Position numbers and translations under genes: made by a program. The notes under the pieces are model-generated. The model did not search any database. It was given only the letters and a program-made list of their open reading frames with translations, and was not told the DNA's origin. Shown here piece by piece: positions 23,467-37,200 of a stretch of DNA of 64,000 nt (the stretch's first letter is position 1; each line of letters begins with the position of its first letter). This DNA is from Sanderia malayensis (lineage: Eukaryota > Cnidaria > Scyphozoa > Semaeostomeae > Pelagiidae), in the NCBI GenBank assembly GCA_013076295.1, contig RQOL01000876.1, positions 3,472,001-3,536,000 on the forward strand. Direction: 5' to 3'.

Positions 23467-24357
23467 TCAATGGGCTTTTTTCACAAATCTCAGACCACAA
23501 TAACCGCAGCTTTCTGGAACGCCTTGGTCCTGAGAAAAAGCAGATAATATTGATTATCAATTGCAGTGAATAAAACAGATGGTTGTTGTCAATTTTAATA
23601 AAATAAACAATGAGGTGTATATACAAGAAAACATACCAAGTTAATATATATTTTTGGATGACCTAATGCACCACCTCCTATAGAAATTATTTATAAATTA
23701 GATATGTAGCTGGTCTTTATATATAACGAAATTAAGGATGGAAGAATATCCTGATAGTACTACCAACTAACCTCCATCACAAGAGATCACTCTGCTATCA
23801 ACTTCTTTTGGAGGAACTTCTGATATCAACTTTTCACTGAAGTTGGGATTTACCTAGAAAAAGGAGCATTGTTACAACCTGATAAACTTTTAATGTATAT
23901 AACTTTAGGTAAAAGGAACTTTGATATATTTTGGCAAATAATCTGAATGAATTTTAGCAAGGTCTTTCTTTAGTGGAATTATACCTCTTTCTGTTTGTCG
24001 ACAAATCTTGCTCGCCTAAAGTCTTTTCCTTCGAATTGCTGTGAAAAAAATCATAAATAATAAATAGTCACAGATTAGTTCAGAATCAGTTAAAGTATTC
24101 CTTTTCGGAGAACTTTACCACCTCACCTACCTACCTACTATTCTTCTGACGAGACCACCAATCCAAAGTTCATGAACAAATGATACAATTACAATTAATT
24201 TTTCAATTACCTGGCCTGTATGCGTAACTTTATCCTCTGACAGAAAACGCCTAGCTTCAAATGCAATTGCAGGAGACGTCGTTTTTCTCAAGGATGCTAA
24301 AATAATTCGCGGTGTTACAAGACAAGGCTGTCTTAGCGAATTAACTATTGCCGCCAT
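23467..24357 (-). CDS. NDUFS6: NADH dehydrogenase [ubiquinone] iron-sulfur protein 6 (complex I, 13 kDa)
   Basis: Accessory zinc-binding subunit of the complex I matrix arm, needed to attach the N-module. Exons: 24357-24211, 24038-23985, 23853-23772, 23677-23637 and 23529-23467; 128 residues (human 124). Residues 1-40 form a basic mitochondrial presequence. Then come VTHTGQ, FEGKDFRRARFVDKQKEVN and the zinc module C-D-G-G-G-G..LGHPKIYINL..CGYCGLRF, in which the family's ligands (Cys, His, Cys, Cys) are all present. The protein ends FVKKAH. It lies tail-to-tail with CFAP100 (225 bp between stop codons) and is downstream of DET1 on the same strand. Confidence 0.96.
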
Positions 24358-24805
24358 GATGTTTTTGTCGCAGTGTGGGTGTGGACGATGCGGAGGAGAA
24401 GTTGCAGCATCTGAAGGTGGGCGGTAGAGAAGGCGCAGTAGCTTGTCTCTTTTGCGCAGGGGCATACAATACAAAATAGGTATGGTTGCATTTTTCTGGA
24501 AATTTTCTGATAATTCATCTACCTTCCTTGACATGTAACCAAACCTCTGACATGATTTGATTTTTAGTCCTAGTTTGACGATGGCTCATGTTATGCAGTG
24601 GTTTTCCACAGTCAGATAGTTGCTTCTAATTTCTCATTGCACATTGTGTTATACATGGTAAGTAATAATATGAAGCAGAAATGACAATTAATGAAAATAA
24701 ACAGAAATTGTTGCAAATGAAACAAAATTCATCAAACAAGAAACAACAAATCTTGGAAATTCACAAAAACAGAGCCAATAAAAAATGCTACTAAACAATA
24801 GTATT

Positions 24806-26566
24806 TCATATGTGATCTGAATCATCATGGGTAAAATGTCTTGTATGAAAATTGACAACATATTCAGAGTTGTTTCTTTGCACAGATATCGCAAATGGAT
24901 AGAATGGATGAAATGTAAAAGCCACAAGCCTTCTTGCTGTCGGAGGGACTGGACGCCCCAGCACGCCAGCATGAATTTTGAACATGAGCAAGCCAGATTT
25001 CCTTGAATAGAACCTGGAACAAGAGATTGATAATATTTTTCGTACCTACAGTCATGTATCGTGAATGCAAGGGATTAGAGAGGAGGTAAGAAAGTTTTTT
25101 GTATACCTTATTGGATGATCACCGCAAGCTTTTGGTCGTTCCATGACGGAGACCCATTTGTCATCGTAACTAAACAAAGACAAATCCAAATAGGGACTGC
25201 TGCTATAGGACTGTGAGCTGATTGGAAGCTGTGCAAGCAATCTTTTCACTGATTCAGTATGTCCTCCATATTTAGCATTGATAATTGTGTGTTTGAAGCG
25301 TCGTTGGTTGTACCTTGCATGAATATTACTTGATGTAGAGCAAGTGAATTGAGCATAATTCCCGGGTAATGCATTCCTGAACGAATCACTGAATTGCTCA
25401 AATACTTCGAGGAGTGTCTCGGAGTTGTTCTCGAAAACTGCAAGGACTTCAGTGCTTGCCATGTTGTAAATGACGAAGAATGAGGGATGGGAGTTGGGGT
25501 CTGTTACTTTCAACGTAACAACATCTTCACAAGCATATTTGATCAAGAGGTGGTTTTCATCTAACAGTTGCATTTTCCACATTCGCAGCAGTCTGAATTG
25601 GTCAAAGTGTTGATAGAATCTACGCAACGGCTCCTTCTTCTCTTGATTCATAGATAAATTGTACAAATAAACAAGGATTCTGTGTTTCAAACTGTTCAAC
25701 GTAACTTCTCTGTAGGCTCTAAGACAGCGAACCTCTCTGACTGACTCGAAGAAAAGCTGGTCATCTTCATAGCAGAAACGACCGACTGTTCTCACATCAA
25801 CAAACAGTCCTTCCTTTGTCACTTGAAAGATGTGGATTGTCTGATGCTGTACGGAGAGGATTGCAAGCAAATCTCTGTAAAGGTACAGACCTTGATTGTG
25901 AGACAAGAAGATTTTGTCACATTTGAAAGTCCTTGAATCTGTCAGCTCACAAGTGTATAGATCAACAATATGTACAGTGTAATCTTCTAGTGGAGACCTT
26001 TGGTTTGGAGATACAGACTCGTTATTCTTGTATACGTCATAGAAGTAGGGATAAGGGTCTTCTGGCACAGTGTTGGCAGAACCGACAATGACATGTCGTC
26101 CATTATCAGTAAATAAACTGCACTCGCGATTCAAATGTTCTCCGTTAGAAGCTACTGAAACAGTTGCTTTCTTTTTGAAAAATTTCTCAAATAAGGTATC
26201 CCTAACATAATCTAATCCTCTCGAATTGCACCTCGAATGCTGTCTCAGCAAATCCTCTGCAGCATCTGGTCCCTGAAATTCATAAATTTCCAAAGAACTC
26301 TGATCTCGCGAGAAGGCAACAAAATGTCTTCCGTCCGGGGAAAATTTCCGCAAAAAGCAAGGCGGTTTCTCGACATTTGTTACTGTATAATTTGGGAATA
26401 TGTTCAAATTGAATGACCTGGCACAATGCAAATGTGTTCCGGGTTTCTTCATGCTCAAACCGACCTCTCTCTTCACTAGCTTGCAAATAATGCTGTGGTT
26501 CGGTAGTGGCTTTGGCTTAAACTCCATGATTGATTCCAAATCCACATCTTTATCGAATAAGGACAT
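24806..26566 (-). CDS. DET1: DET1, ubiquitin-ligase adaptor
   Basis: Component of the DDB1-DET1-DDA1 module of CRL4, which with COP1 promotes degradation of factors such as JUN and ETS proteins. Two coding exons: 26566-25107 and 25013-24806; 555 residues (human 550). Strong family blocks throughout: [82 protein letters not shown], then [20 protein letters not shown] and a [20 protein letters not shown]-terminus. The single intron joins DHPI-R to FYS in phase 2. Divergent from PIGU with 272 bp between start codons. Confidence 0.97.
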
Positions 26567-26838
26567 TTTCCCAAATATTGCTGTATTATTTTAAATGTTC
26601 GTCCCTTCTGCTTTTGATCGTGTCCTGCCGTTGTTTTGTTTTTGAAAATTTTTCAGCTGCCCTCTTGGAAAGGCCTCGCTTTCAAACGAGGGCCTTGCCC
26701 ATTGGTTGTTGTTGTTGTTGCTGCCTAGACATTTTCTTTTCGAATTTTGAAGTTGGAGCTCGGTCATGCCTAAAAGCATGCTAAAGTCTTCTTTCTTAAA
26801 TTCAATTAAAACTAAAGAATAATTTTTAATTTTCAGCT

Positions 26839-29341
26839 ATGAAGACATATTTATCTGCAATAAGTGCAATACCTGCTATTTTTATCGCAGCAATATTTGC
26901 TCGCATATTTACCTTTGCTAGTCCATTTGCAAAATGGCTTCCAGATCGAATTGAAGTCACGACCGCCTTGACTTCTTGGCCAAAATGTTAGTTTCACTGT
27001 TGAGAATTTATAGTCAGGGCTCAAAATTTAAACTCTGTTTAGCCTTACTTGTAATTTAGTGTCACAATTTTGAATTTTATTTACTAATAATTTTTTTCTT
27101 TAATTTTCAGTACAAGAATGCATCTCTTTGAAGAAGCATGGAATTTCTCCTTATGAAGGGGATATTTGTCATCAGGTATAACAAGAACTTGCGATAATGA
27201 TGATTTTGCCCAAGGGGTAAAATTACACAATTAATGTACACAATTACACAATTAATACTTTTTTTTGTTTTTCACAGCCTCCCTTAATGATATTGTTCTT
27301 CAATTTGTTCAAAATGGCAAATGATTGGTTTGCAGCATGCTTCTTTGTTGTAAGTCCATGCTTTTTAAATATCTGAATGTGCATTGCTCTGTTCATTCAC
27401 ATGATTCCTCTATATTTCCAAATGTTGAGTTGGTATTTAGAAGCCACACACTAGTATCAGCTATTTTTTGTAATTTGTTTCAGGTTTGTGACCTTGTGTC
27501 TGCCTGGCTGTTGTTGAAAGCTGCTGGAATATACACAAGGCAACAACTTGGCAAGCAAAAAGACAACTGCTTTGCAAAGGGAACTGAACAGCTTCTCTTA
27601 AAAGAAGAAGACCTTAATATCATTCCACTTCTTGTAGCATTGCTGTAGGTATCTTAGTCTTCAGGTATTACCTTTCAATTTGCAATGCTGTTGAATTATT
27701 AATATGCTTGAAATTTGTTATTGATTTTTCTTCATTTTCTATTGTAGGTATCTCTTCAATCCATACACAATCTTTTCATGTGTTGCATTATCCACGGTTG
27801 TTGTCAATAATGTCATAATGAGCTTGTCATTGTACTTATTAATCAGAGGTAAATCATGTTTTCCTTATCTCAAGTTTTGCTGAGTTATGTTTGACTTTTT
27901 AAATGTTGTCTAAAAATCTTCCCTTTTATATTCCCTAGGTAATCAATACTTTGCATCAATGTGCCTGTCTGCTGCGGCATATTTGTCATTCTACCCTTTA
28001 ATGCTCATAGTTCCATTTTGCATAGACAAAGAATGCAAGGTATGATACAAGTAACACCTCATCATTTTTTAACATGCCTGTTCATTAGTTGATTATTGAT
28101 GTTAACCCGTGTATGATCATCATAGTCTGGTTATCATTATATCCAACCATATTCTTACTCGAATTTGTTTGAAAATTTTTGTTGATCTTCTCCTTTTTTT
28201 TCAGGTCAGTGAAGACAAATCATCCAAATTTACGCTGAAGTCAATAAAAACTTTCTTTATATTCCTGCTATCATCCGCTGGTCTACTTGCTCTTTCATAT
28301 GGCATGTTCACAAGTTGGAATTTCCTTGATGCTACATACCTATTTATGTAAATAAAGTTCTTATATAATTAGTTCTTAAATTATTTTAATTAAATTCATT
28401 CCAGTCATGTTTATGCCCCTTTTCTTTCTTTCAGATTGAGGGTTTCAGATTTAACACCAAATATGGGACTTTTCTGGTATTTCTTCCAAGAAATGTTTGA
28501 TCATTTCCGTCTGTTTTTCCTGTGCGTCCTGCAGATCCATGCATTCATCTACCTACTTCCTTTCACTATTGTATTCAGGTACGAATGCGCCCATAACTAC
28601 TTCTATTATTTATGAACTAATAACATTATAATAAACTTGAAGCTGTGACACTTGAAGTTAATTCCTGTATTTTCATAAATTTGGTTTTCTTCTATTTCCA
28701 GAAATCGTCCAATATTTTTTTGTTATATTTTACTATCATCAATTAGCTGGTGCAAGACATATCCAACATTTGGTGATCTGAGTATACCACTGGCCCTCCT
28801 ACCTTTATGGAAAACCTCGTTCTGCTGTGAGTATAGTTTAAAATTCTTATTGAATAAAGATTAGAGCTTCAAGTGTTTTAGCTATTCTTGACAGCCAGAT
28901 AGCTCACTCTCTTTTGCAACTTTTTTTAGATCTCAGAACGCAATTCATTGTGGCAATTGCATTTGTATTTTCAACCGTAATGGCACCAGTTCTGCATTAT
29001 CTTTGGATATACTGTGGCAGTGGCAATGCCAATTTCTTCTATGCAGTCACATTGGCATTCAATCTATCACAGGTATCACTTCATGTATACTGCTTGCTAT
29101 ACTCCCTCCCACCTTTGAAAAGCTAGTTCACAATCTTCCTGTTTGCATTCATACTCTAAAAATTATCAAATGCTTTTTTCTTTGACTACCAATGTCTGCT
29201 ATAATGTATGCGCATGTTTTCTCGTAGATAATGTTATTGAGTGACGTTGTATATGCTTATCTGAGACGAGACTTTCATTTGAAAGGAGGCTTACAACCGC
29301 TGACCGAAGACGGTGATCAGGGATACGTCGTAATGAAATAA
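26839..29341 (+). CDS. PIGU: GPI transamidase component PIG-U
   Basis: Multi-pass ER membrane subunit of the GPI transamidase that attaches GPI anchors to proteins. Exons: 26839-26986, 27111-27175, 27278-27349, 27484-27644, 27748-27848, 27939-28039, 28205-28347, 28435-28578, 28702-28826, 28930-29072 and 29228-29341; 438 residues (human 435). Hydrophobic segments fill most exons. The signature [20 protein letters not shown] (exon 8) and [20 protein letters not shown] (exon 10) match the family; the C-terminus is the cytosolic tail [10 protein letters not shown]. An acceptor-type TTTAATTTTCAG ends two bases before the ATG, so a non-coding first exon or a trans-spliced leader is likely. Confidence 0.97.
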
Positions 29342-29399
29342 GGTATTTGACTTGCGGCCTCAATCTCGCTCTATCAGCCTCTTGTACCGCTAACTTCGT

Positions 29400-32300
29400 A
29401 GCCAAGGTGCTTTGCTATGAACACAACTCATTTTAGCTGAGCATGTATACCACTATGTGGTCCTGCTCAGTATTACCGTAGATAAATAGAACATGGGGAT
29501 AGAGAGTGTAGAGGTGGGAGGAATGCGTATGGAGGGTAAAAATATTGAATTACATCTGTCAACTGTAAATATGACTCATCGGCATTTGATAATGGTTCAT
29601 TGACATAAAGGGAATACGTCTTAGCTCCACCTACTCTCACCAAGCTATCACAATTACAAGTGCATTGAATATATTGTAACACATCTGACACGTCGTTTCA
29701 TCCAAAACTCAACCATGAAACCGAATGATAAAGGTGCGTGTGACGTCCCTGTCATTCACGTGAGCTTATCGCGTCCTAAGCTGTTTGTAGAAGAATAGCT
29801 TAAAGTCTGCTTAAGAGGATCCGACCTGCAAGAATTTACTGTTGCCCTTGTAGCTTTGAATATCTGAGTTTCCAGAATACAATTACTCATTCTTTCCACT
29901 GGCAAGACTTGTGGCGAGTTATCTTTCAAAGTCTTTCCGTCCTGCATTCATGAATGTGTGTTGAAATCCCCTTCGTGCACTTATAAGTTGTTAATGCTAA
30001 GATGCATGTTTAAGAAGGAAATGCTTTTAAGAGGTCCTGTTTGCTGTAGTTTGCGTGCACATGGTTTCCTTATGATTGAGAATAGGCCTTTCATCACATT
30101 CAATGTGACCCACGTCTGTTATTTGGAATCGGAATAGAACTAGCGATTCAGCAATATTCAGGAGTATTATTGAATCGTCTGTTCAGTGATCACTGAACAC
30201 AAACATACCCACGACCAACGATAGTGTTTTTAATTCGTTGCTTGTATACCAGACTTTACAACCAAAAATAGTCGTCGTTGTTTTTTCAAATTAAATACAC
30301 ACTGGAAGTTCAATAATAGTATTAAGAGATTTCATTGCTTTGCACATGTTCTTAATGCATCTCTGCCTAACAAGATAAGGAGTGAAATTAACAGGTGTGT
30401 TCTGCTGTCCTAAAAATGGCCCTCTATTGTTCCATTGTGACCCAATGGACGATTCACACGATCCCATCTGCCATTTTTGGCTTTCTGACTGATGGCGTCA
30501 TGAATGATGTCTAATAGCCTTTATAACAGCATTCAGTCAAGACGTTTAACTGTTAATGAAATGCTGTCACCATTTTGATTATCTCTCGGCCACCGTGTTA
30601 CTGTAGTCTATTTCATGTTGACGTTCCCTCCAACTTCTTTACATACATGCATGCATTTACCATTTATTTTGGGCCATTACTAGCATAAGTGCTGATGTGG
30701 AATAAAATGGATTAAACGTCGTGCTTTAAACCGGCAAAATTTAAAATTTTTTTATCATTCCTTGTTTGTTACATTTTCACAATGCGCAGCACATTTTCAT
30801 AATTACAACGATCTGCGCATCTTATTTGACACTATTTGCTCTGTTAATGACTCACCACCCTTTCTATGACCCCAAGGTTTCGTTGTTCCACCAACGTCCA
30901 GCCTATTTTTGCTAATTCCTTTTACAGGCTCGAAAAAGCATTTAGGATTTGTCATTTACTTAACAGTGAATTTGAAGGTCCTTGTGACTTGCTTCAGGCT
31001 GTCTGACCAAAATTAACTCGACCGTCGCAACAGAGGTGGAAATAACAGCTGTGTGTTTTACAGTATCGCATGAAATATGCCCTTAAACTTGTAAGAGTCC
31101 TTTACGTCAATGTTTAAAAGTAATTCAGTGGTATAATCAATGGTTGATACTTTTGGGTGCTGTTGAATAATCGCTTTATATATCGAATAATAGACGCAAC
31201 GTCCCTATGTTGAATTCTGTATTTATGTGCTACATCTCCGAGACCTGTGAGAAGACTTTTTGCCAATCTTTGCATGGAGACGAGGTTGTCCTGTAGCCTC
31301 GTTGTGACTCATTACTTCTTTTTACTTTAAGTTGCACTCGTGCCTGGTTTTGACAAACTTACTGGGGATTATTTCTGAATCTTTTGATGGGTATTTCTGT
31401 TTGACGAAAGCATTCGATATTAATCAGTTATTGCGAGCTGTGAATTTGTTTATTACTATGCGATTTGCTCAGGAGAACTCAAGTGGCTTCGTGGACCTGT
31501 CGAGATCTTGATATCAGCTGGCCCGTGCTAGTCTACCATTACACTGGTTTGACGCAATAATAGCATCCAGTATTAGTTGCATATTCATTTCTTCAACCAA
31601 CTCTCTCGAGCACTTCCTTCCTTGATTGCCTGTCCTGACTCAGATGAGTTCTTACATGGATTCTTTCCACGCTTCTCAAATATATCATTACAATATAAAT
31701 TAGTAGATATAGATCGATGTTAATTGCTATATAGATCGTTGTTTCCCTAGTGTTTCCCCTTCTTAATTTCTTTAGATGTATTAAGAAAGCAACAATATTG
31801 TTGATTGAATTTTGAGGATTGTTTTGGTCGTTCAATGGTCTTTAGAAATGTTTATTCTTTCTATTCTAACCTGCTATCTCCAAAGCACCAACGTATATGG
31901 GCTTTGCAATGCAAAGTGCTAATTACCGCATTTATGCCTGTTTGCATGCATTTGTGTGTGGATATTTTGCTATCTTCTTGCTAGAATTTAGTTTATTGTC
32001 CAGTTACGATAAACATGTGGTTGTCCTTGTGACTGCGTTGTGAATAACATGTTCATGAAACGAAAATGGCCAATTTCATCCTAACAAAGGCACCCATTCC
32101 TTTCACCAATATTGACCCAACTGCTCGCCATTTCCTTGTTACACAAGATTTGAATGGAAAGTGCTTTTTTCAATCGTTCCACAAGTTCATGACCTTATTT
32201 AACAGTTGTTGACAGCAGTTGCCATAGGTGTCTTGGTATGCTTGTTTCTCCACAACGAGACAGATCCCTGCTTCTCTAATCACAAAGGTTTATTTTCTTC

Positions 32301-34190
32301 AATAAAATACGATCTGCTTTAATTTTGCACACAATTGCATTTCCATGTCAAACAAATCCTCCGATGTTTCGTTATGTTTGCTTTTATCTTAGTGTGCCTT
32401 GTCTCAAATTGGCTGAGACGTCGATGGAACTTAAACTGGTCCTCACGACATCTACCACATCCCGCCCTTACCTCGACCCCACTCAAAGATCGGACCAAGA
32501 ACCCTTTGGCTTTTTGACCATATATGCTATTATTACTCGGGTAGATAGGATTTCTTGTGATTTTGGTAGAAGAGCGATGATATGTAGTCTGCTATTTTTG
32601 TCCGATGCTTGAGGTCAGAATCATCGCGGATAATTTAGTGGTAGATGAGGTGTTTTCTGGTCTAAGAACAAGATTTATTTTCACGTGCAAAACTAGAAGG
32701 TTTACCATTTGTTTGAACTTTTATGTCCATCTTTGCCGGTTTTTCCCAGTGTGAAACTATCCTAAATCCGAATTATTTCCCCCAAAACCAAATTTCCGCG
32801 ATTCTACATCCAAGATTCTAAGATTTTACATCCGCTTCACGAAGTTTTATCCACGCTCTTTACTTTATCTTCTAAAAATACACTACGTCTGACAATAAAG
32901 TTTCAGCAAAACAACGGTTTTATGACTGGGAACGTTAGAACACGATTCTAATGTTTGCAAACATATCACTGTCCACATCTTTGTTTCAACTGATGATGGG
33001 CTGATGATATTTTATCAATGCATTGAAAGACAAACCGAAATTCTAAAGGTCTCTAACTCTTTTTATCAAACTTTTTTGAATTTCGCTGGTTATCTGATTA
33101 TTAAAGCAATCAAACATTGATGCCCTATTCAACTACAGTTTAATCATTTCTATTCGTCAAATTTTAATTTGCAGTTTTTTCGCCCCAATTCCCCTCCCAC
33201 TTTTCAAATCACAGACATATATCCACCATAGTTGATTGACATAGGATAATACGTTAATGGATCTAATACCACCAGCTATCATCTCCGAATTTATACGCGC
33301 GGCTTATTGTCCCCTCTCTGATTCACTCTGAAACACACTCTGATTCAAGAGTTTTCCTTTTGATCACAGGCTGTTTTCATATTGGAATATTTAGTTTGTT
33401 ATTTCTCTATTCCAGATACAATATATCCTTCACCTATTTTGCATTTATATTTGGATTCGATGTTTTTTACATGGGATAAATAACCTGAGTTGTGCGCCCC
33501 ACAGCCTTTGCATTATTAATCGAGGCTTAATTAAGATTTTGCGAGAGTTAACATTCATGCACTTGCTTAGCTAAACAGTATTAGGGTTAATCTATTCTCA
33601 AACGAATGGAAAGATGTTAAACTTCGGACGCTGCGTAATTTGCCAAGAATTTCGAATAAATAGAATGGGAATAAACAATACTTGGTTAAAAGGACGCTCA
33701 ATATCATAGTGGAAAGCAAGCCTCGAGGATCCAGCGGCCACAGGCCTACATTTATCACGATTCATATGTTTCTTGCTATGCGGTTGCTACTCGAGGCTGG
33801 GTGCCGAAGCAATTTCATGGCCATTATAAAGCACCAATGGGAGGCGTTTGAGACACTTAGCTAAAGAATGCTTTCAACAACTCGCCACCGAAGAGTGAAA
33901 AGATATCTTCGCATTATCCCGATTCACATATTTATCAAATGCATGTGGTTTTGTGTGTTTGTTTTCGATAGCCGATAGATCTGTGCACACCGATTGGACA
34001 TCGTGAGGGAGTAAGCAATAAACGTGTGACACTATAGTTACTGTCAAGCAGAGCAGTACAACTGGCAGTGGTTGACATCCAGTGGTTAACATCTGAGTAG
34101 ATACACCATCAGAGAAATTATCACAGATTACCTGCGTAATAAAGTTTGAGCAAATTGAATTACATTGCACTGAGCGACAAATATATTACA
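29400..34190. other. Gene-free region upstream of the APCDD1 gene
   Basis: No exon or RNA gene recognised on either strand. Two TCF/LEF-like motifs are present (AACAAAGG at 32083-32090, CACAAAGG at 32281-32288). It could contain distal enhancers of the APCDD1-like gene. Confidence 0.5.
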
Positions 34191-34211
34191 TGATAAAGAC
34201 CAAGAAAGAAG

Positions 34212-37200
34212 ATGATGACGAATTTTTCGAAATTCACCTTTCTGTGGATTGCACTTCATATTATCCGTGAGTTTTTGCATTCTATTATTTTAATTTATAC
34301 ATGTTAGAATTTTGTTGTTATTTACTATGGGGTGGGTGTGAGGTGATCGAGTGAATGTATTGATTTTTTCCTCTCTGCTTGATTTGTTTTATCCGTTCAG
34401 GGAACTGTGACTTTATGTGTCGATTGGTCATTTGTATTGACTAATCATTTGCTGCGATCTGATCGTATTTTCATCGCAAAAACCGTTCTGTAATTATCAC
34501 TCACAATAGCATCGTATTACATGTCAGTCACAGCTAAAATATGAAGCAATTTTTTCATTTAATGTTGAACGAGCAATATTTGACGATTTTGATTGAAACA
34601 AAGGCCATCCAATAATGTTCTTTATCCTCGAGGAGTTATTCCATCGTTGGCAGGTATCAAGTTTTCAGCAATGAAATCCTAAAATATCTTGCATGATGTG
34701 GGAGATTTGCCAGATTCCGTTGAAATCAAACCACCCCCTCACGCCTCCTTTTCCAATGTTAATTTGAGCAAACTTGTTTTGGCTGAGCTGAAGACAAATG
34801 TCTCCGTTCGTGATATAAAATAACTGAAGATATGCTATCGAATATTGAAGGGGTTTGTCCTAGATTCGTATCGCAATCAGTTTGTCAATACGTCTGCTTT
34901 TTTTCCCGTCAACTTGGCTGGTAAAACTGGATGATAATGAATGTTTGATAAGCTGACGTTCTGAATTAATCGCAAAACTACCGACCACTATCTTCCAAGC
35001 TCGTTTATATTTTTGCACAGGTCAGGGCTTCGCAGTTCTTTGCATACAGCTTTATCTAAGGCGCGTAGTTTCAGCCGCAACGAAGCCCTTGTACCATATC
35101 AGTCAGACGCTCAGAAACATGGCTTCTTCCTTCAGTACGACTATGTATCTGAGAACTGTGTATTGGCTTCGCCTTTTCGCATAACATAGGCTTCATTTTA
35201 ATTGTCCGACCAGCGCGAGAGAAACCTATATATGAACACTGTAGAAGCATTGTTTGTGCACATCGATTATCGAATATTTCGAATTGACGCATGTGTTAAG
35301 GTCAAAGTCAAAACTTGGAAAATCGACAAAAAACGACAAAAGGCCCACTCATTAGAATATATTGATATCATCGTCTTTTATAACAAAACACAGGCATATT
35401 TTCAGCCAGAAAAGGTAAATATTGTAAAGAGAGTTTTTCCAGAAGGCCTTCAAATGTTGGTCTTTGAATTACGTAATTAACATGCTTCTCGAAATTGGTG
35501 ACGTTCAGGTTTCAATTGGGCACCATTGCGCTTAATTCAATACTATAATACTTAGTGGCGCACCTAGATTCACGAGAACCTTTCGGAGAATCTCTAAACC
35601 CGCGGTTAAAACGCTTAAACATCCTACACAGGATGTTTAAACGTTAAACGGCTGTAATCAATTGCTAACACAGAAGTAGATAAACATTGTTTTCTGCTTC
35701 TGTTTTATTACTTCTTCGCGCATATGTTTTTGCTACAATTTTGACAATCTTTGCATTAAATTGCAAGATCAACTTCTCAAAGTCATGGGGATGCAATTAA
35801 TGATCGGTTTAATGTGAAAGACAAACATTACAGGTGACCATATGATTGCTGGCATGGCTTTTTCATCTTAATTAAGCAGCTTGACTCCTTGAAACATATA
35901 CAACCTGCAAGCTAAACAATCAAAGCATACATGTCGTTTCAGGCTCAATCACCCACCCACCCGCCCCGCGAAGGCCAAATCTTTTCTTTCTCTATCATAC
36001 CTTGTTATCTAATCTGTTCTTTTCTAACTTACAGTTAAGCAAGTTAATACAAAAGACACGGCAACGAGTTGCAACGAATATGCGAAGAACATTGCCGATT
36101 ATTCCACAGCGGACAGCATCACTTTGAACAACAGAGAGGTTGATGGAGTTTGGACCTCATTAAGGTACTTAACATTCTTTGCCTTATTATGGGCGTTCAT
36201 TTACGTTTCATTGGTTAGATATTTACACAGTGGCCAGTCGTTTGTTCTTACATGCTGTCAACTGGCAATTGCTCCTTTTCACCACACTGGATTGCGTGTT
36301 CTCAAATCCGCGCTATTACGTATATTTACCGCTTAAAATGGGGAGGCCCACAGAAATCGAAATCTTCACTGTGATGTTGCGTCATTTTATGGGGTCAGTT
36401 TGGCCCTGGCCTTAACTATTTAACACTGCCCTAGTTCTGAGATCTATGTCTCCTACCCAGAGGATCTGGGCTCCACAATGGCTGGAGAGTTCGTTAACTT
36501 ATTTGGTGCTGGGTATGTTTTGCAATTAAAAACGAAAATTACTCTCACCCCGCAATAGTGTCACGTGCTATTGATACAATCGTTGTGTTCTAATCGAGGC
36601 AGACATCCCCGGAAATACTGTGAGATTTTGAATACGGGTCCTTTTGCTTCACTGTGAAGGTCTATTATTTGCATTTCGTTTTTATATTCTATTCGAGGCT
36701 GTTTTGAGTCTTCTGTGCTCAAAATGCTTCTGATGTTATGAATGGGGCGAGCAAAAATACAATATATGAAGTTTCCGTTTTGAAAGGGAGAATATATTTG
36801 GTGATTAGTTGAGTGTGATTACATGATATTGCAACTTAATTGGACTTACGTGAGCTCAGATTATCTCGTATTAGATTGCATTTTTCTTCAAGTGCGCTGT
36901 TTGGCACTGAAATTGATCCAAAGCCCCTTGTCATTTGGTTGTCACACATAAATCAAAGTGCATTTCAAGCCCTTTCATTTGCAATGGCATTGTCACATTG
37001 TGTAATCATCAAACAAAATAGACTTGTAAGGGCTCGTGCGTAATGAATTATAATGCATGTTCAGTTGAGTTAGCGTTGTGTTTTATTGACTCGTTCGTGC
37101 ATTGTATTTCGGGGTTGAATCCGGGGCGTGGGTGGGGCTAGTTATAAACAATAGATACATGGCTTCGAGCTGTATACATGAAGTTAATGTTGTTCTTGTC

